Assembly: GCA_963580285.1 (NCBI GenBank) | Contig: OY757010.1 | Coordinates: forward strand, 145,872,675-145,936,674 | DNA length: 64,000 bases | From: Lucinisca nassula | Taxonomy: Eukaryota > Mollusca > Bivalvia > Lucinida > Lucinidae | Direction: 5' to 3' | Part shown: positions 34,501 to 49,500 of the stretch, one piece after another | Layout: each line of letters opens with the position of its first letter | How positions within the stretch are numbered: position 1 is the first letter of the stretch | Position numbers and translations under genes: made by a program | Notes under the pieces: generated by a model | What the model saw: only the letters and a program-made list of their open reading frames with translations | Told to the model about the DNA's origin: nothing | Databases searched by the model: none

Positions 34501-37500
34501 AATGGAATTTTTTTTCTATTATATCAAATTTAAAAACAATTCTTTCATTCAAACATTATTTATTTAATTATTTATCAAAAGAAGCTGTTTTCTATAGTGT
34601 CAACTAATAATTTTTCTACAAATTTAAAGCTTTAATTTTTTATTATTTTTTTTTTCTTTTGGTATATTAGAACTAAATATGCTATCTAATTAACCTTTAT
34701 GAATTTGATTCTTTATAATTTAAAAATAAAAAAAATAAATACATTAATCATTATTAAATTGTTTTGTTTGTCTATTGAAACCAATTATGGAGTGTGCCTG
34801 CTGTTACATAATTGAGATAACAAGGTTAGCTTCAAACATAGCAGAGCTGTCAATCACTTATTATTAAAATGTCAATCATTGTGATGTCAGAGTAGGTCTC
34901 CATTTACCGCCAATCAGATAAATAGAATTTGATGTTAACCCTTCAGAGGTCAGACAAAGAATGACTCAGGTTTTCCTGTGCTCCCTTAAATAGTCCAGTC
35001 CTGTCTTTAACAGGATTTTACTTATTTTTTAGTTTCCTATTGTTTAACGATGACATAACTATATATTGTGAATGCGTTTAGTTGCGATTGAAAACATTGT
35101 CAATATCAGTAAGTTGAACATGTCAGTGAGATAATTTTTCAAGAAAAACGCAAGAACAAAAATACAACATATATTATTTCGCGATTAGTATTATGGTAAA
35201 ATGCGATATCTAAATAAAATGTTATACATAAAACAGAAAAAACACAATACAGATGACAGGAAACAAACATCCCAAGCCAACGGGAGAAGAGAAAGTGTAA
35301 GTAACTTGGGGATGCACAAAACAAGAAGTGCAACGACGCATAAAATTAAGATATCGGAGACTGCAAAGTAACACCTGCCTTGGGACTGTCATGGATAAAG
35401 TTACTTGGGTGTTTTCATCTACTGAGATATACATCGCCCGCAATTTCAATGCAGATTGCTACAGAATGACATAAACAAACTGACCCACATAGAGGAAGCC
35501 TAGAACACCACTTGGTCATGACAGCAACAAACTGAGTCTCGCAACTGTGCCTGAATTAAAGCAATCATGAATCAGAGTTAAGAACTAAAACGATAATAAC
35601 CTCACCAACTGGTTACGGAGGGTTGGTCTCAGGAAATAAAAAGAACGTGTCCTATCCCTATTAACAATATTTAGGACGGAGCCATAACAGAAAATGGCAG
35701 TGAAGGCAATGATCTGAAAAATGTCTGAAATCTGCGCACCGCAATACAACCAAAGAGCGAAGCAAAGTTGCCCACAAGATCGACAACTTAGCTAGCTGTC
35801 TATGGCATAACATCTATGCTATACCCAAATGTTTTGTATCTTGCAATAAGTTTGCTGGAGTGCAAAGGACAATAAATGTTACTCACTATTATTTTGTGTT
35901 TACAAACAAAATTTCCAAAAGTGTGTCAAGATTTTGATTGATTGATTTGGGCATTAACGCCCCCGTCAACACTATTTAGGTCATTTTAGAGACGTTGCTT
36001 CCAATTTTGTGGGGCTTTTACCTGACATTAAGATGAAATGACATCTAAAGTCCTGCCGCCCAATGAAACCTAAAGGGTTTATATGCATGGACGGTCCGAC
36101 CCGCATCATTTTTCCTGGGCAGGCTTAGAGCCTCCTAGCGGTTTATCAGTAATCATGGCCGCGGTCGGTTTCAGCTCTGCGTGGAAGCATCGTGCAGCCC
36201 AATCTATTTCTTCAAGCCCCGATGGGCGGAGGCGAAAAGTGTGTCAAGAAGACTCTAAGAATAAAATGAAGTAAAAAGTCATACATCTTTATATCTGTTA
36301 TTCCAAAGTGTACTGAGGATTCTCTATTGTTTGATTTTATAGGAAGGTTCTATCAATATTCGGAGTAAAGGAAAATCAATAAAACGGACTATAAAAGCCC
36401 GCATCATACTTATCTTGTGCCTCAACATTAAAGCCGGATAAGTCAGACACAAGCTGTGTCAAAATGTAGACGGGTTCCAAGTTAGTTATGGGCTACCAAT
36501 GCATAGATACAATATCAGATTTTGTAAGAAACACCGGGTATCGATTTCACTGAAGGTTATGTGTAGCAGTGTAGCAACATTCAGCTTTAGCCTATCCATT
36601 ATCAGCCTGCGTTAATATTTCTGACACAATGTATTCTTCACCAAGATGTTGAAGAGACTTATCCACTTACACATCGCTCTTGATTGTGAACTCTTGACTG
36701 AAGAGTGATTCTAATGCCATCCATTTGTAAGGCAGTCTTCGCGCTGAGGTCGGTTGATACATACTAGTTTCGTACACGTCACGGGTCAAGCCAAAGTCAG
36801 AAATTTTAATGTGACGCCTATCAAATAACAGAATATTTCTTGCCGCCAAATCTCGGTGGACAAACTTTCGCTCTTCCAGAAATTCCTGAAAAACATGGCA
36901 AAAACATAAAAAAAAACATAGACACCACCAGATAGGTATATTTATATTATAAAATCCAAGGTTCAGAGACCTTTCATCACGATTTAATGCGATATCATGA
37001 AAAGACATGCAATCCTTAATTTATATGTCTATAGGTATAATTAAGTACTTTTCCTATTTTAACCCACAATATCTCTTTGGGTTCTTGTTTTATTGCCTTA
37101 TTTTTTGCTCACAAATATATGATTTTGGGGGTTCTAACGAGCACCCACAATCTATGTTGAAAGCAGAACTAAGAAAGATGTTACACTCTTTACCTAATAT
37201 TTTTAATTTCTGACACCATGTTGGACGCCATTATTTCACATGGACATGTTTTCCGAATGAGTCATTATATGAAAAAATCAATTCTTAACCTGATGTCTAC
37301 TTGCACATTCTGTTTTGAGTCTTCGCTGCATTTTATGGAGACACTTTGATCCGAGGCGTTTTCTTTTGTGCAGTTAGAAAAGTCTCTGTTTTGACACGGA
37401 GAGGCCATGTTTGTGCTTGAGGTGATGCATGCAAAATATAGCATTTCAACTGTTATGCAATATCATATAATATCATAGCGCTCTGCATGCTGGGTAATTT

Positions 37501-40500
37501 TACAGCAGACGATAAAATTGAATTATCTTTTTAATTTTATTTTCTCTAGAACTGGGAAAGAATTAGTCTTGTTTTCGGGGCATCAACAGTTTCCTTTCCT
37601 CAAGTGAGTCGAATCGTCTTGACTGCCTATTGAATTACGTATGTATATAGACGCGAATTCGGGCTAGAATAAAATTGTAGACTAATTTCATAAAATTTGA
37701 TAATGGATTTTGTCGTAAAAGAAAATCATTTGTCTTACCATTCCCATGGTTATTTGCCTTGCATATGAAAGCAACTGGGCTTCTGATATGTCTTCCGTGT
37801 TACCAGTCTGGGCTTCTGCAAGGAAAGGAACTGTGATTTATTCTGCGACCAATAACTGGACAAATGAGCGCTACAAAGAAAGGCGCCGTTTTGTTACGCC
37901 ACTCGTAGGTTCTTTGACGTAAGATGATGAACGTCAGTTACAAAAGAACATAAAGTGTAGATTTATTTCTAGTCCTTTGGAATCATTGGTAAAATGCGGA
38001 ATTTTCGAGTAATGATTCACAGTTTATCAGTCAGTAATTAGACAGATCGCTCTGACAACGCACTCGTCACTGATCTACTTCAACAACGGTCCTCCAAACA
38101 GTGATGTATTACTTAGCAATTCATAGCTAAGGGTTCTTTTTCTTCGCATAGTTATTGTGGTATCTGTATCATATTTATATACTGATTCAGATCAAAGTAG
38201 ATAAATTTTCAAGTACAAAATACAGAACTACCATATAAATATTCTGAACCCCAGTGAAAAGTAGGATTGTGGCTGGGACCCCGTCAAGTTAGTTTAAGCC
38301 CCAGTAATTTATTACTGATCTTTCCAGGTCGGTGCTTTCACTGTGGTTCATTTCTACTTTGAGCTGATTTCGTTTGATTTGAGGTTTAACGTCCCGGTCA
38401 ACACTTCATAGGTCATTTTGGAGATGATTCTTCCAATTCTGTGGGACTTTTAGCCGACATTGGGATGAAATGACATCGCAAACCCTGTCGCCCATTATTA
38501 CTGTACTGGCCTTTCCCAAGCGGTGCTTTCACTGTGGTTCACTTTAGATTTGAGCGTGACTTACAATGTGAGTGTTTATTATATGAGCCCCGCCAAGCGA
38601 ATTTGTGTCTTCGAGCATCCGTAATGACAAATTTTAACTGCGCATGCCCAGCCATTCAGAGGGGCCAGGGATATGGCTTTCTGTCTGAAGGTTCCTCTTG
38701 ATTCACTGCTTGTATGAGCGAGCAGCGAAGGTTCTGGCGAGACTGCGCGGATGCGCAGGCTCGCATGAACCTTCGCTGCTCGCATAGGCGATAAGTACCA
38801 AAATCGCTTGACAATTTATACGAATGATACATAATATTTTTAAAGTTTAGGTATCTACGTTGCCACCTTTTAACCCATATATGACAATGAAATCTTCCAC
38901 CCGATAAGTTTGCTATGGTCCATTTTCAAATACAGCGGTGTGAGGTTTGTTTTTGCTTGTGGTAAATTTTACAAAAAATGAATATTCTTTAATCAGACAG
39001 TGTAGACCTGATCAGACGCCAGCAAAAAAACTCCCGCAACCACAGGCTTTAACACGAGGACCATCATGGTCGTGCATCGCTTACCTGAGCTAACAGATTC
39101 GAAGTTTTACACAATTACAGGAAAACTTCCACTGACGGTCATCTCCGCTGAGTGGTCTCAATTAATGAACTTTTTTATTCTCTCTCCCCGCCCCCTCAAT
39201 TATTGATACAAATCTTCTCGCACAAGGTGTGTGTAAAAACTGAACTGAGGACTTTCAAGACATATATTAATTAGGTGAATAAAGAAACACAAAACCTGTG
39301 ACATTAAGTTAAAGGTCATATGTATATGATAAAAAAGTGTTTTTTCTTAAACAAAAGTCACAATTACCTTGACTTTGAGTGTGTTGAATCCGATTATACA
39401 TACCCCAACATTTATGTGAAGGTCTATATTGGATTTCATTGGTAAATACAGGCACTATAGAGATGACTAAGGTTTTCTTAGAGTAGCCACCATAATCTTG
39501 TCCGTGAGTCCTGCACATCAATAAGTCAAATTTGCTCGAGATATAATAATCCATTTGTTTGTTTGTATTGAGAATTTACATTCTCATATCCCTTAATAAA
39601 GTAGACAAGAATACATGACTGTCATGACTGTTTTCAATGTTTAATGAGCCATAGCTCCAAAAGAAAGTAAACCTGAATTTCAATTCTCATTTTCAGTTGT
39701 TTTTTGTGGGGGTGGAGGGATGGTGGGTTGAGCCCTTTATAATAAAATTCAATGCCTTCAAAATCCTATCAAATCTTTGGTGGATCGAATGATATATTGT
39801 AGCAAGTTAGACCACATTTCATTGTGTTCATGAGCTTGGGTGCAGACAAGCCATTTTTAGCCCAACTTGACCGTATGTCAAGGTCATCAAAACCTAAACG
39901 CTGTTTTCCCACATCCTAGTGATGGTCAGAATCAATCATTAGGTTCAGGAGACAGTGTTTCAAACAGACCACATGAGAGAAATTGCTATGTTCAATACTC
40001 AAGGGACGATCACTCCAAACGTTGGCAATTCAGAGTTTTGGTTCATATGTTCTACACCTCGTCACAGAATGCTCTACCTACGTGTGAAGTTTCGTGAAAG
40101 CACATCAAATGGTATCAGAGATATGGAGCGGACACGAAACTGATAGCATCAGCTATATTCAAAGTTCCAAGGGGAATTACTCCAAAATTAGGAAAATCAG
40201 AATTACTGTTCATATGTTCTGCACGTTGTCTCATCGTGCTCTACATATCTGTGAAGTTTCATGGAAATATCTAAAATGGTATCTAAGATATGGAGCGGAC
40301 ACGAAAGTATGATAGAAATGGCTATGCTCAATGTTCAAAGGGTAACAACTCCAAAAGTAGGAAAATCAGAGTAAAGATTCATATGTTCTGCACGTCGCCT
40401 GATAGTACGCTACATATCTGTGAAGTTTCGTGAAAATATAACAAATGGTATCAGAGTTATGGAGTGGACAATAAACTATGAGGCGCTGACGGACGTAAAG

Positions 40501-43500
40501 GACTGACGTACGTACGGACGGACGGACGGACAATCAAAACTCTGAATGGTATTACATAATACCCCACCATTTTTAAATGGCGGGGCATAACAACAACAAA
40601 GCAACAGCGGCCTTGACCTTTATCCCAGCACCCTGAAAGTCGAACTTGCTTGAGATATAATCATACAAGCATTTGTGAGAACTAATATTGAAATCCATCA
40701 ATATAAGTTGGCGATAGAGTGATGACAAATATAAATATTTTTCTCAAAATAGCCAGAGACAGTGACTTTGACCCATGACCCTGAAAGTCGAATTGCTCGA
40801 GATATTATCATTTCTAAAATTTGAAGTTCAACTAAAATCCGTCAATAAATTTAGGCGCTAGAGGGATGACAAATGGTGAATGTGCATACATACAAAGGTA
40901 CGTAGGTATACATGCATAGATATTCGTACATACTTACGTATGGGACAAACCCCATATCCTCTCGCCAATTCATTTTGTGAGGAGATATCAATAGGCATTT
41001 TCAGCAACAAAGGAGACAGAACTCCAAGACTAATTAATAAACCAACCTGCCATTTTTCAGACTCATCCAAGCTTTTATTCCCAGTCGACTTATAAATTTC
41101 TGGAGCTTTCGATTGTGTCTAAAGGACTTATGCTGATGACAATGGCATTTCAGCATCCAATGTTACATAACTCTGTGACAGACACCAGACAAGGAAATCC
41201 GTGATTTTACCCTGGGATAGAAATTTATGTTCTGACCCTGGTGTTCCGACCCAATATCGAATATTCCAGCGTGTTTGGAAAATGTACTGGTTGAATACGA
41301 CCTCGTATACGCCGTCGTTAAGGTTGACGTCATGCACGTTACGTGACGTCACTAAACATTCCTGTAGTGTCATCACAATATGGCGAACGTTGGTAACCGA
41401 AGTGACTGCAGCATTAAAAATCCGTGCTAAAAATGGAAGGTATGCAAGAAAAAGAATCCTATATGGGTGTGAGGGGTGGATAGAAAAATCCAGCCCTCGG
41501 GATCACTGTCCGGCATCACTCGGCAAGCCTCGTGATGCTGGACAGTGACCCTCGGGACGGATTTTTCCATCCACCCCTCACACCCATATAAGATTCTTAC
41601 AATCGCACACCAGTTTTTGAACTAATCCCAGCCTTTATTCCCAACCTACTAATAGGTTAGTTTCAGGAAGCTCCTATCAAAACTAAAGACCCTATGTTGA
41701 TGATAAGTCCAAAATAGACATTTTCAGCAAAGAAGGGGACATAACTCTGTTAGCAAATGAGCAATATGCAGACATCGCCAGTTTCGAATTCAGCCGAGCT
41801 TTTATCTCTCACTTACATATATGTAAGTTTCAGGAACATCCGATGAAATCGTAAGGACTTTGATGACAATATCAAACAAAGACATTTTAAGCTACAAAGG
41901 AGATTTAACTATATACTACACTGGCTGACCTTCCAGCTTTCGAACATATCCGAGCTTTTAATACTCAACCTACTTACATGTTAGTTCCAGGAAGCTCCTA
42001 TCGGACTTATGGTTATGAAAAGGTCCAAAATATGCATTTTCAGCAGAGGGAGACGTAATTCTATGGGTAACACACCGGCATTGACAGCTTTCGAACTCAT
42101 CCGAGCTTTTAAACCTGACTTACTTATATGCTAGTAAAAATAAGATCCGATCCAAACTGAAGGTGCTACGGTAATGGCTATGTCACAAATAGGCATTTTC
42201 AGCAATCAAGGGGTCGTAACTATGATAAATTGGCCGACTAAGCCGGTTTTATCCGAGTTTTTGACCTAAACAGAAGTGGAAGCAATGATCAGGAATCGAT
42301 ACAATTAACCCACAGCTCCCATCAGAGACACCAAAGGGAAAGAAACACAAACATGAACCAGAGGACCAGTGGTCCTGTAAACGCTCACCTGACATCAACC
42401 CAGGGCTACCATTTGAACAAACTATGATAGGTCCGAGTAAATAAGTCCAATTTTTTTTAAAAATCCGTCCAATAATGGTCCAAGTACCCAATTCTACTTG
42501 CCAAGTTTCAATGTCATTGGCCTTATGGTTCCAGAGAAGAAGAATTTGAAAGGTTTTTACTTTGTATGGGCATGGACGCCATCTTGGTCATGTGACCTTG
42601 ACCGTATTAGCAGTTTTCATTAGTTCATCGCATAAAGGCTCCGTATCAAATTTTATTTCAGTTGGCCCAGTAGTTTCTGACATATGGAACCTGAGTGATC
42701 TTGGTCCCAGACCTTTCTTACCCATAAATCTTCATGTATTCAGTTACTTTACATGATCTACCAATTTTTGTGACACTGTCTTCAATGGTTTTATAAAAAT
42801 CCATTATTTTCACTTTTTCCCATGCAAAAGCCTAAGTCGGCAAATTTGACATTGGCGTAAAATAGGTCACGGTCAATCCAGGATAACCATTTGAACAAAT
42901 TATGATAGGCCTGAGTGCTATGTGCCAAGTTTCAAGGTCATTGGCCGTACGGTTCCGAAGAAGAATGTTAAAGGGTTTTTACCATATATGGGCATGGCCA
43001 CCATCTTGGTCATGTGACCTGAACCATATCAGCAAATTTTCATTTGTTCATCACATAAAGGATCAATATCAAATTTCACTTGAATTGGTCCAGCAGTTTC
43101 TGAGAAAAAAATGTTTGAAATATGGTCCCAGATCACTGAATGACCTTGACCATTCTTACCTATACATCTTCATGTATTCAGTAACTTTACCTGATCTACA
43201 AATTTTGGTGAGACTTTCTTCAATGGTTTCCAAAAAATCCATTATTTTCACTTTTTCCCATGCAAAAGCCTAAGTTGACAAATTTGATATTGCCATAACA
43301 TAGGTCAAGGTCAACCCAGTGTCACCATTTGTACAAACTATGATGGGCCCGAGTACCATATGCTATACGCCAAGTTTCAAGGCCATTGGCGAAGAAGATT
43401 TTTAGAGAAGTACTGGAGAAAAAGATTTATGAAGGCTTTTTACTATATATCTGCATGGCAGCCATCTTGGTCAGGTGATCTAGACCATATTGGCAACTTT

Positions 43501-46500
43501 TCATTTGTTCAACACACGAAGGCTCCATATTGAATTCCACTTCAATTGGCTCAGTAGTTTCTGAGAAAAAAAAATGTTTTTTTTTTTTTAAATATGGAAC
43601 CTGAGTGACCTTGGTCTAAGGTCAATGAATGACCTTGACCTTTCTTACCTATAGATCTTCATGCATTCAGTTACTTTACCTGATCTACCAATTTTGGTGA
43701 CACTGTCTTCAATGGTTTTCTAAAAATCCATTATTTTCACTTTTTTCCCATGCAAAAGTCTTAGTCGGCAAATTTGACATTGCTGTAAAATAGGTCAATG
43801 TCAACCCAGGGTCACCATTTGTACAAACTATGATGGGCCTGAGTACCATATGCTACTTGCCAAGTTTCAAGGCCATTGGCCTTACGGTTCTGGAGAAGAA
43901 GAATTTTGAAATCTTTTAACCATATCTGGGCGTGGTCACCATTTTGGTCACGTGATCTAGATGGTATTGGCAATTTTTCATTTGTTCAACTCACAAAGGC
44001 TCCATATTGAATTTCACTTCAATTGGCTCGGTAGTTTCTGAGAAAAAAATGTTTGAAATATAGAACCTGAATGACCTTGGTCTATGGTCAATGAATGACC
44101 TTGACCTTTCTAACCCATAGCTCTTCATGTTTTCAGTTATTTTACCTGATCTACAAATTCTGGTGACACTATCTTCAATGGTTTCCTAAAGATCCATTAT
44201 TTTAACTTTTCTCCATGCAAAAGCCTAAGTCGGCAAACTTGACTTTGCTGTAGAATAGGTCAAGATCAACCCACAATCACCATTTGTACAAGCTCTGATG
44301 GGCCTGAGTACCATATGCTACATGCCGAATTTCAAGGCCACTGGCCTTACAGTTCTGGAGAAGATTTTTGAAGGCTTTTTACCATATATGGGCATGGTGG
44401 CCATCTTGGTCATGTGATCCAGACCCCGCAAAGAAACTTTAATTGCTGGTCAATAGGTCAAGGTCAGCCCAGGGTCACCATTTGTACAAACTATGATGGG
44501 CCTGAGTACCATATGCTACATGCCAAGTTTCAAGGCCATTGGCCTTACAGTTCTAGAGAAGAAGAATTTTGAAGGCTTTTTATCATATATAGGCGTGGCC
44601 GCCATCTTGGTCATGTGACCTAGACCATATTGGCAACTTTTCATTTGTTCAACTCACAAAGGCTCCATATCGAATTTCCCTTCAATTGGTTTGGTAGTTT
44701 CTGAGAAAAAAATGTTTGAAATCTGGAACCTGAATGACCTTGGTCTAAGGTCAATGAATGACCTTGACCTTTCTAACCAATAGATCTTCATGTATTCAAT
44801 TACTTTACCTGATCTACAAATTTTGGTGACACTGTCTTCAATGGTTTCCTAAAAATCCATTATTTTCACTTTTCTCCATGCAAAAGCCTAAGTCGGCATA
44901 TTTGACATTGCTGTAAAATAGGTCAAGGTCAACCCAGGGTCACCATTTGTACAAGCCATGATGGGCCCGAGTACCATATGCTACATGCCAAGTTTCAAGG
45001 CCATTGGCCTTACAGTTCTAGAGCAGAAGAATTTTGAAGGCTTTTTATCATATATAGGCGTGGCCGCCATCTTGGTCATGTGACCTAGACCATATGAGCA
45101 ACTTTTCATTTGTTCAACTCACAAAGGCTCCATATCGAATTTCACTTCAATTGGTTTGGTAGTTTCTGAGAAAAAAATGTTTGAAATCTGGAACCTGAAT
45201 GACCTTGGTCTAAGGTCAATGAATGACCTTGACCTTTCTAACCCATAGATCTTCATGTATTCAATTACTTTACCTGATCTACAAATTTTGGTGACACTGT
45301 CTTCAATGGTTTCCTAAAAATCCATTATTTTCACTTTTCTCCATGCAAAAGCCTAAGTCGGCATATTTGACATTGCTGTAAAATAGGTCAAGGTCAACCC
45401 AGGGTCACCATTTGTACAAGCCATGATGGGCCCAAGTACCATATGCTACATGCCAAGTTTCAAGGCCATTGGCCTTATGGTTCTGGAGAAGAAGATTTTT
45501 GAAGGCTTTTTACCATATATGGGCATGGCGGCCATCTTGGTCATGTGATCCAGACCCCGCGAACAAACTTTCATTCCCCCATCCCACTGAGGCTCCATAT
45601 GAAATTTGGCTTTGATTGGCCCTGCAGTATAGGAGAAGAAGATCTTTGAAAATGGTGGACGGACGGACGGACGGACGGACGGACGGACGGACGGACGGAC
45701 GACGGACCATGGCTATACTATAAGCTCACCTATGAGCCTAAAGGCTCAGGTGAGCTAAAAAAACAGACCCTAATGGAAACATCTTTGGAAAGCCAAAAGG
45801 ACAGTTACTTTCCCACAAATGGCCAATAGGCTATCCAAAATAAAATAATATAAGCGACACAAACACCCAAAGAAAAACCATAACAAAAATAAACCGCGAC
45901 AGAAGAACTGCCTTGGAACAGTCAGCGGAAAATAATAAGCCTACTTATAGGTAAGCTTCAAGATCCGATCTAAACTGAAGGCAATACGGTGGTGACAACC
46001 AAATAAAGGCAATAATCATGAATGTATACAATTACAATTACTCCACACCTCCCATCAGAGAAATCAAAGGGAAAGAAGCAAGAACTTGAGACAACTAATC
46101 CCTTATCAAAACACCACAAGCGGAATGCCAAAAGAACAGTAACTTTTAGGCGAAATGGCCAAACGTCTATCCAAAATAAAAATATAAGCAATACATACAT
46201 GCAAAGACGAACTATAACAACAATAAACGACGGCAGAAGAACGCCTTAGAACGGTCAGTAAAAAATTTCACGGGGGGGGGGGGGGGGGTGTTAAATCTAT
46301 GCGATCTTATGGTTACCATAGCAACCAACGTTTTTACTCGAGCTGGATAAAAACTTTATGTCATCAATCTCCCACCAGAAGCATGTTACAGATTTGAAAA
46401 TACTAGGATCAGCCTGCAGAGAAATAGCTGGTCAATTGTGCTGTCGGACGGACGGACGACGGATGGTGTGTGTGTGTGTGTGAATTCGGGTTTAACGTCG

Positions 46501-49500
46501 CTTTCAACAATTTTTCAGTCATATCACGACGGTGTCTGGTTGCGACAGGGAGCTCAATGCTCACTTTTATAGTGCTGCCTCACTGAAGTATCATGTCCCA
46601 GACACATTACATGATACCACACCCAGTCACATTATCCTGACACTGGGTCGACGAGTCCTAGCTCTTCCCCGTAAATCTGAGTGCCAAGCGAGGAGCAGCT
46701 AGTACCATTTTTAACGACTTTGGTATGTCGCGGCCTGGGATCGAACCCGTGACCTCCCGTTCCCCGGAGCGGACACTCTACCAACTGAGCTATCGGGGCC
46801 GGTAACGACGACGGATGGACTACTATACTATAAGCTCCCATGCAGCGTTGTGCCCAGGTGAGCTAAAGAGCCCTTAGGCACACATAATATTATCTTATTG
46901 GCGAATCTACGATTCAGGAGATAAATGAACATTTCAGGGGAGACAGCAGTCTCTCTAAAACTGTTTGCCTCATTATAAATCAGCCCCGCCAAGCGAATTT
47001 GTGTCTTCGAGCATTCCGTCATAACACATTTTAACTGCGCATGCCAAGCCATTCAGAGGGCCCAGGGATATGGCTTTCTGTCTGAAGGTTCCTCTTGATT
47101 CACTGCTTGAATGAGCGAGCAGCGAAGGTTCTGGGGAGACTGTGCGGATGCGCAGGCTCGCCTGAACCTTCGCTGCTCGCATAGGCGATAAGTACCAAAA
47201 TCGCTTGACGGGGCCCAAATAAAGACTTATGCTTAACGTCAACAATTTGCTACACATGAGCAAATTCAACCCTTCTTATGGGAGGCTTTCAATTTATTAG
47301 AATAGACAGGAAGTCACAGAAATTATCTCCCTTGTAGTATGACAGATCTGTATGTATCCAATTACTTTAAGAACTAGAATCACGAAACTCCTACCTATCA
47401 CATCGTCGCTTTCCTGGCTAATTCCGCTGTCTGAACTTACAAGTGCCGTTTCTGAGTTGTCACTGGGTAAAGTTTGCCTCGTAGAAGTAGGTGAAACAAA
47501 GCTGTACGTCAGCTGTGGAAGATGATATGTATTTTAAGATGCAAACTGGCTTTTCGTGTCAGTAAAAATAAAAATACACACGAGCTTCTATATAACACTG
47601 TTCAATACAACAGCATTTTGCGTATGGTACGGTTGCAAAATGGATCTTGAAATGAATTGACAACATATAAAAATGGTCATAAATTTCATTTTCTGTATTT
47701 GGTTTGGCTATAACACCGTCATTTAACTATCACGATTTCTGATTTGCACCCGAAATATTAAACGATTATGAGTTCTTATATTCAGCGTTGCACAGATGTT
47801 GTTGGACTTCTGTGGTATCATGTTATGTTAGAATACATGTTTCATGGAACTGCTATGGTTTTCAAAGCAGCATATTCGGTTAATTGACTTAAAACGTTTA
47901 CCAAAATTTTAATTGATATTAGTTCAGCAAAGGTGTCAATAATGATGACTTCATCGAAGTCTCAAGTTAGTGAAGTTAGTGTGCATAGCATACTCATTCA
48001 GAATATACTTTGAGTCAAAAAAGCTAATAACAAACAGCAAAGACAGTTTAATGCGGCTTACATTTTTCAGACAAAATAAATCATCCTCTTGACACAATTA
48101 GACAAAAGCCTAATAATCTATGTATAAAGAAAAGAGAACTGAAACTTTATAATGACTTGAACCAGTCAGTTCCGTCTAGAGCATATCTAATACGAAACAA
48201 AATGTACTCAAGTAGAAATATGGACAACACAAGTTTTTAAAAACTAAAATCTCTGAGGCACAGAGGATGTTTACAAATTTCAAATCTATTGTAGATTATA
48301 AAAAATTATAATAAACGTGATAATTTGGATTTTTATAATGTAAATTTTCCTTTCTTGGATGGTGTTGTTCCACTTGCGGCATCCAACGTGTTAATATTAC
48401 GCAATGGTTTACCATAGTGTCTAGTCATGTATCTGATTTCCACACTCGTAATTAATTGTTACTGCTAAACTTCGTGATCAGGGTTATCGGTATTATAAAT
48501 TACGCAAAGCCTTTTCTGAGTTTAATAGATGTCATTCCGATTTAGTTTCTAAATTCAATGTTGGACTCAAATCTCTTCTTCAATAAGGACTAACGGTGAC
48601 TTAGTTTACACATTCAGAAACATATATATTGGGAATGATTTCAGTACCAAATTTCGTAAAATCTTTCTTCGATATAAAATGATTGGGTTCAATATAAATG
48701 TAATACGACAGACTGCATGTATTGTGGTCAATCCAATCACGGTGGATAACTTTGCATCTCTCTTTAATTGCCCGCTGGCGGTTCGGGCCTCAGATTCTAT
48801 GACGGCTCCGGTGTAAGGGCTTAGTTAAAAATTTATTTTAGGTAATATCTGTTGTTACCTGACTCTGTCTCTGATCGGGCTCACCGGTGTCTAACTTTTG
48901 GTTTTCTTTTGCTCCAGCATTTCAGTTATTGCATGCTGTCGAGTCCTAATAATTGTTTCATCCCTAAAGTTGTTTGATTTTTATGTTCTAGGAGATGTAG
49001 CACTGATGAGTCAGTAGAAAGCCTTCATGCGGCATGAACCGATTATTTATCACGACAGAATCAAGGGCGATGATTAGGCCACATAAAATCGATTCAATAC
49101 GAAAACACGCCTTTATAATTTTGACCCCCTTGAATCCCACTTTTATATAGTAAAACTGGGGTTTCCAGGGGTAAACCTTATTTTTCTTATTTCTGCTCTA
49201 AAGTATAGATTGTGGTACTCGTTAGAACCGCCTCGATGAGGCGGTTCTAACGAGTGCCCACAATCTGTATTTTGAGCAGAAATAAGAAAAAATGTCACAA
49301 TTTTTCAACATAAAATTTTCATATTTTTCGGCGATAAAGGTGGTAATGTATTTGTATAGGCGTGTTTGCGTAATGTTAAGCATCCCAGTGAAATACGTTT
49401 TGCTGTCCGTTCCAAGGTGGTTCTTATGTCGTGGTTTATTAGCTGTTATACTTTGCCTTTGCATGTATATATCCTTTTTATTTTGGATAGCCGTTTGGCC

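Noticed and set aside
36886..37008. Extension of the kinase reading frame with an upstream Met
   Set aside because: An acceptor tttttcag lies directly before the conserved EFLEERKF block, and the preceding residues are hydrophobic intron translation that does not fit a kinase.
42346..45660. CRISPR-like array
   Set aside because: Units are about 465 bp and similar throughout, with no short repeat/unique spacer pattern; the sequence is eukaryotic.
45510..45710. Proline/serine/arginine repeat protein on the minus strand
   Set aside because: It is a translation of the (GGAC)n microsatellite.
46735..46800. Functional tRNA gene on the minus strand
   Set aside because: Good A and B boxes, but the sequence continues into a SINE body and 3' tail instead of a closed acceptor stem.
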